The notes under the pieces were generated by a model. It made no database searches, was not told where the DNA came from, and saw only the letters and a list, made by a program, of their open reading frames with translations. Of a stretch of 35,771 nucleotides of DNA, positions 34,846 to 35,771 are shown in pieces (positions within the stretch are counted from its first letter, which is position 1; every line of letters starts with the position of its first letter). Source of the stretch: a virus; the IMG/VR virus record IMGVR_UViG_3300010885_020387, positions 1 through 35,771 of that record, one strand, 5' to 3'. The position numbers and the translations under genes were made by a program.

Positions 34846-35696
34846 AACAATATGATGCCGTCAAGAAAGAGAAGGACAACGTGACCTTTTCAATAGCCAG
34901 CCAGAAATACATCGACTTTAGAAATCCCTCAGAACGTACCGAAAAATGGCTTGCCAAACTCTCGGGCTATCTGGGCGATATGCTGGTTGGTGAAATTACA
35001 CAAAATGACTTAGTGGCAACCGCTAACAGCTTTTACCCTAATGGCGCGCCGTCAAGTAAGAACAGGGCGGTAATACGTCCGGCGGCGGCGGTGTTACATT
35101 ATGCGGCAGAAAACAAGTGGTGCGACTGGCTGCGGATTAGGGCTTTTCGTGAGCCTGAGCCTAAGACTAGGTTCCTAAGTCGCGCCGATGAATTAAAGCT
35201 ACACGCTACCCTTCGCAATGAAGGAACCAGTCAAAGGGTAAACAAGCGGCTTTTGTTGCTATGGCTATTCAGGCAGGGTGACCGGATCAGCGATGTTCTA
35301 GCCCTTAAACATGAAGATATTGATTTTAAGCGCATGTCGGTAAGGCGGTATATCTCAAAATCCGATCGGTATGCCGAGCTTCCCCTAGATGAAACTATCG
35401 CAAGGTATTTGAAAAGACTGCAGCCGGTGACCGGCCACATTTTCCCTTGGCAGACTCACCATGCCGTCAATAAATGGTGCAGGAAGCTATCAAATGATAG
35501 CGGGGTACTGTTTACCCCTCACATGGCAAGGCACACGCTAGGCAAGCGTTTAAACGATGCTGGCGTTGGTCTTAAAACCATAATGCAAACGCTTGGTCAA
35601 TCAGATACCAAGAGCGCAATACGTTACCAGACAACAGACGTTGAAAACATACGGCAAGCCAAAAAGAAAATGGGTATTGGATGGGGGAAACTATGA
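34707..35696 (+). CDS. int: Tyrosine recombinase (integrase)
   Basis: 329 residues. The N-terminal arm-type domain (MLKLIAPGKRRNKHWLVRGT) is followed by a SAM-like core-binding domain (about 55-150). Catalytic domain: QGDRISDVLALKHED (Arg in R-I-S), a Lys region around SKSDRYAELPL, HMARH (His and Arg of HxxR), GQSDTKSAIRYQ with the active Tyr. The overlap with the Xis-like gene is real because the arm domain reads cleanly from the first Met. It catalyses integration at the 3' half of tRNA-Thr; attP lies 33 bp after its stop. Confidence 0.93.
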   Translation: MLKLIAPGKRRNKHWLVRGTYEGNYIEKSLKVSLRKDAEAKLRNLIKQYDAVKKEKDNVTFSIASQKYIDFRNPSERTEKWLAKLSGYLGDMLVGEITQNDLVATANSFYPNGAPSSKNRAVIRPAAAVLHYAAENKWCDWLRIRAFREPEPKTRFLSRADELKLHATLRNEGTSQRVNKRLLLLWLFRQGDRISDVLALKHEDIDFKRMSVRRYISKSDRYAELPLDETIARYLKRLQPVTGHIFPWQTHHAVNKWCRKLSNDSGVLFTPHMARHTLGKRLNDAGVGLKTIMQTLGQSDTKSAIRYQTTDVENIRQAKKKMGIGWGKL

Positions 35697-35771
35697 AGTT
35701 GTACAATAAACATTGTTATTCTTCGGACATTGGTAAGGACGGGGTCGTAGGTTCAATTCCTATCGGCAGCA
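35649..35771. repeat. Terminal direct repeat, right copy
   Basis: Identical to 1-123 (see left copy). It contains the int stop codon at 35694-35696 and the first 42 bases of the tRNA-Thr-derived core; the last bases of the CCA are found only in the left copy. Confidence 0.95.

Noticed and set aside
1-35771. Integrated prophage with attL and attR at the ends
   Set aside because: The left repeat contains integrase sequence to the left of the tRNA core, where host DNA should be. The repeat is 123 bp, much longer than the roughly 45-bp core.

Overview
The window is a complete temperate phage genome, assembled as a circle that has been opened next to the attachment site. The first 123 bases (1-123) are repeated exactly at the end (35649-35771). 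Both copies hold the 3' end of the integrase gene plus a tRNA-Thr(GGT) 3' half, so closing the circle gives 35,648 bp. The host is most likely an alphaproteobacterium of moderate GC. The reasons are a phage-encoded GcrA-type regulator (a family typical of Alphaproteobacteria), a SleB-type lysin paired with a GTA-type three-helix holin, and short proteins of alphaproteobacterial-phage type. The virion genes follow the order of phage P22, so a short-tailed podovirus is expected.

Layout. (1) 82-126: attP core. (2) 236-3556, plus strand: about a dozen very small genes, most linked by ATGA stop/start overlaps, including an Rmf-like protein and Cys-rich proteins. Several gene junctions share sequence. 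(3) 28812 down to 3560, minus strand: one long leftward block. It holds DNA metabolism (Cro/YdaS-like protein, RusA, GcrA-like, HNH, a replication initiator with internal iterons, DUF1364), packaging (TerS, TerL), the P22-type head and neck (portal, scaffold, coat, gp4- and gp10-like), ejection proteins, tail fibre, then lysis (holin, SleB lysin) and a metallophosphoesterase. Internal promoters are visible before terS, portal and scaffold, and a terminator hairpin follows the coat gene. (4) 29042-31720: immunity region, with a short CI-like repressor coupled to a secreted protein, then an inserted moron block (XRE regulator with a probable sensor domain, GNAT acetyltransferase, and a tRNA with a long variable arm but an Asn anticodon). 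(5) 31757-35696, plus strand: recombination operon (YqaJ-type exonuclease, RecT-like annealing protein, small protein with an SSB-like tail, Xis-like, integrase) running straight into attP.

How it works together. Near-identical palindromes of the form ACTGCA-NN-TGCAGT lie in the leftward early promoter (29046-29061) and twice in the rightward promoter (31682-31695, 31706-31719), so one repressor probably controls both arms although they are 2.6 kb apart. In the lytic circle, rightward transcription can pass int and attP into the small-gene array. After integration the array is severed from int and lies directly behind the host tRNA-Thr gene. The most unusual items are the class-II tRNA with anticodon GTT beside the XRE-GNAT pair, the junction-repeat micro-gene array, the phage GcrA, and the lambda-like iterons inside the replication gene.

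All family assignments come from reading the translated sequence by eye; no database search was run.
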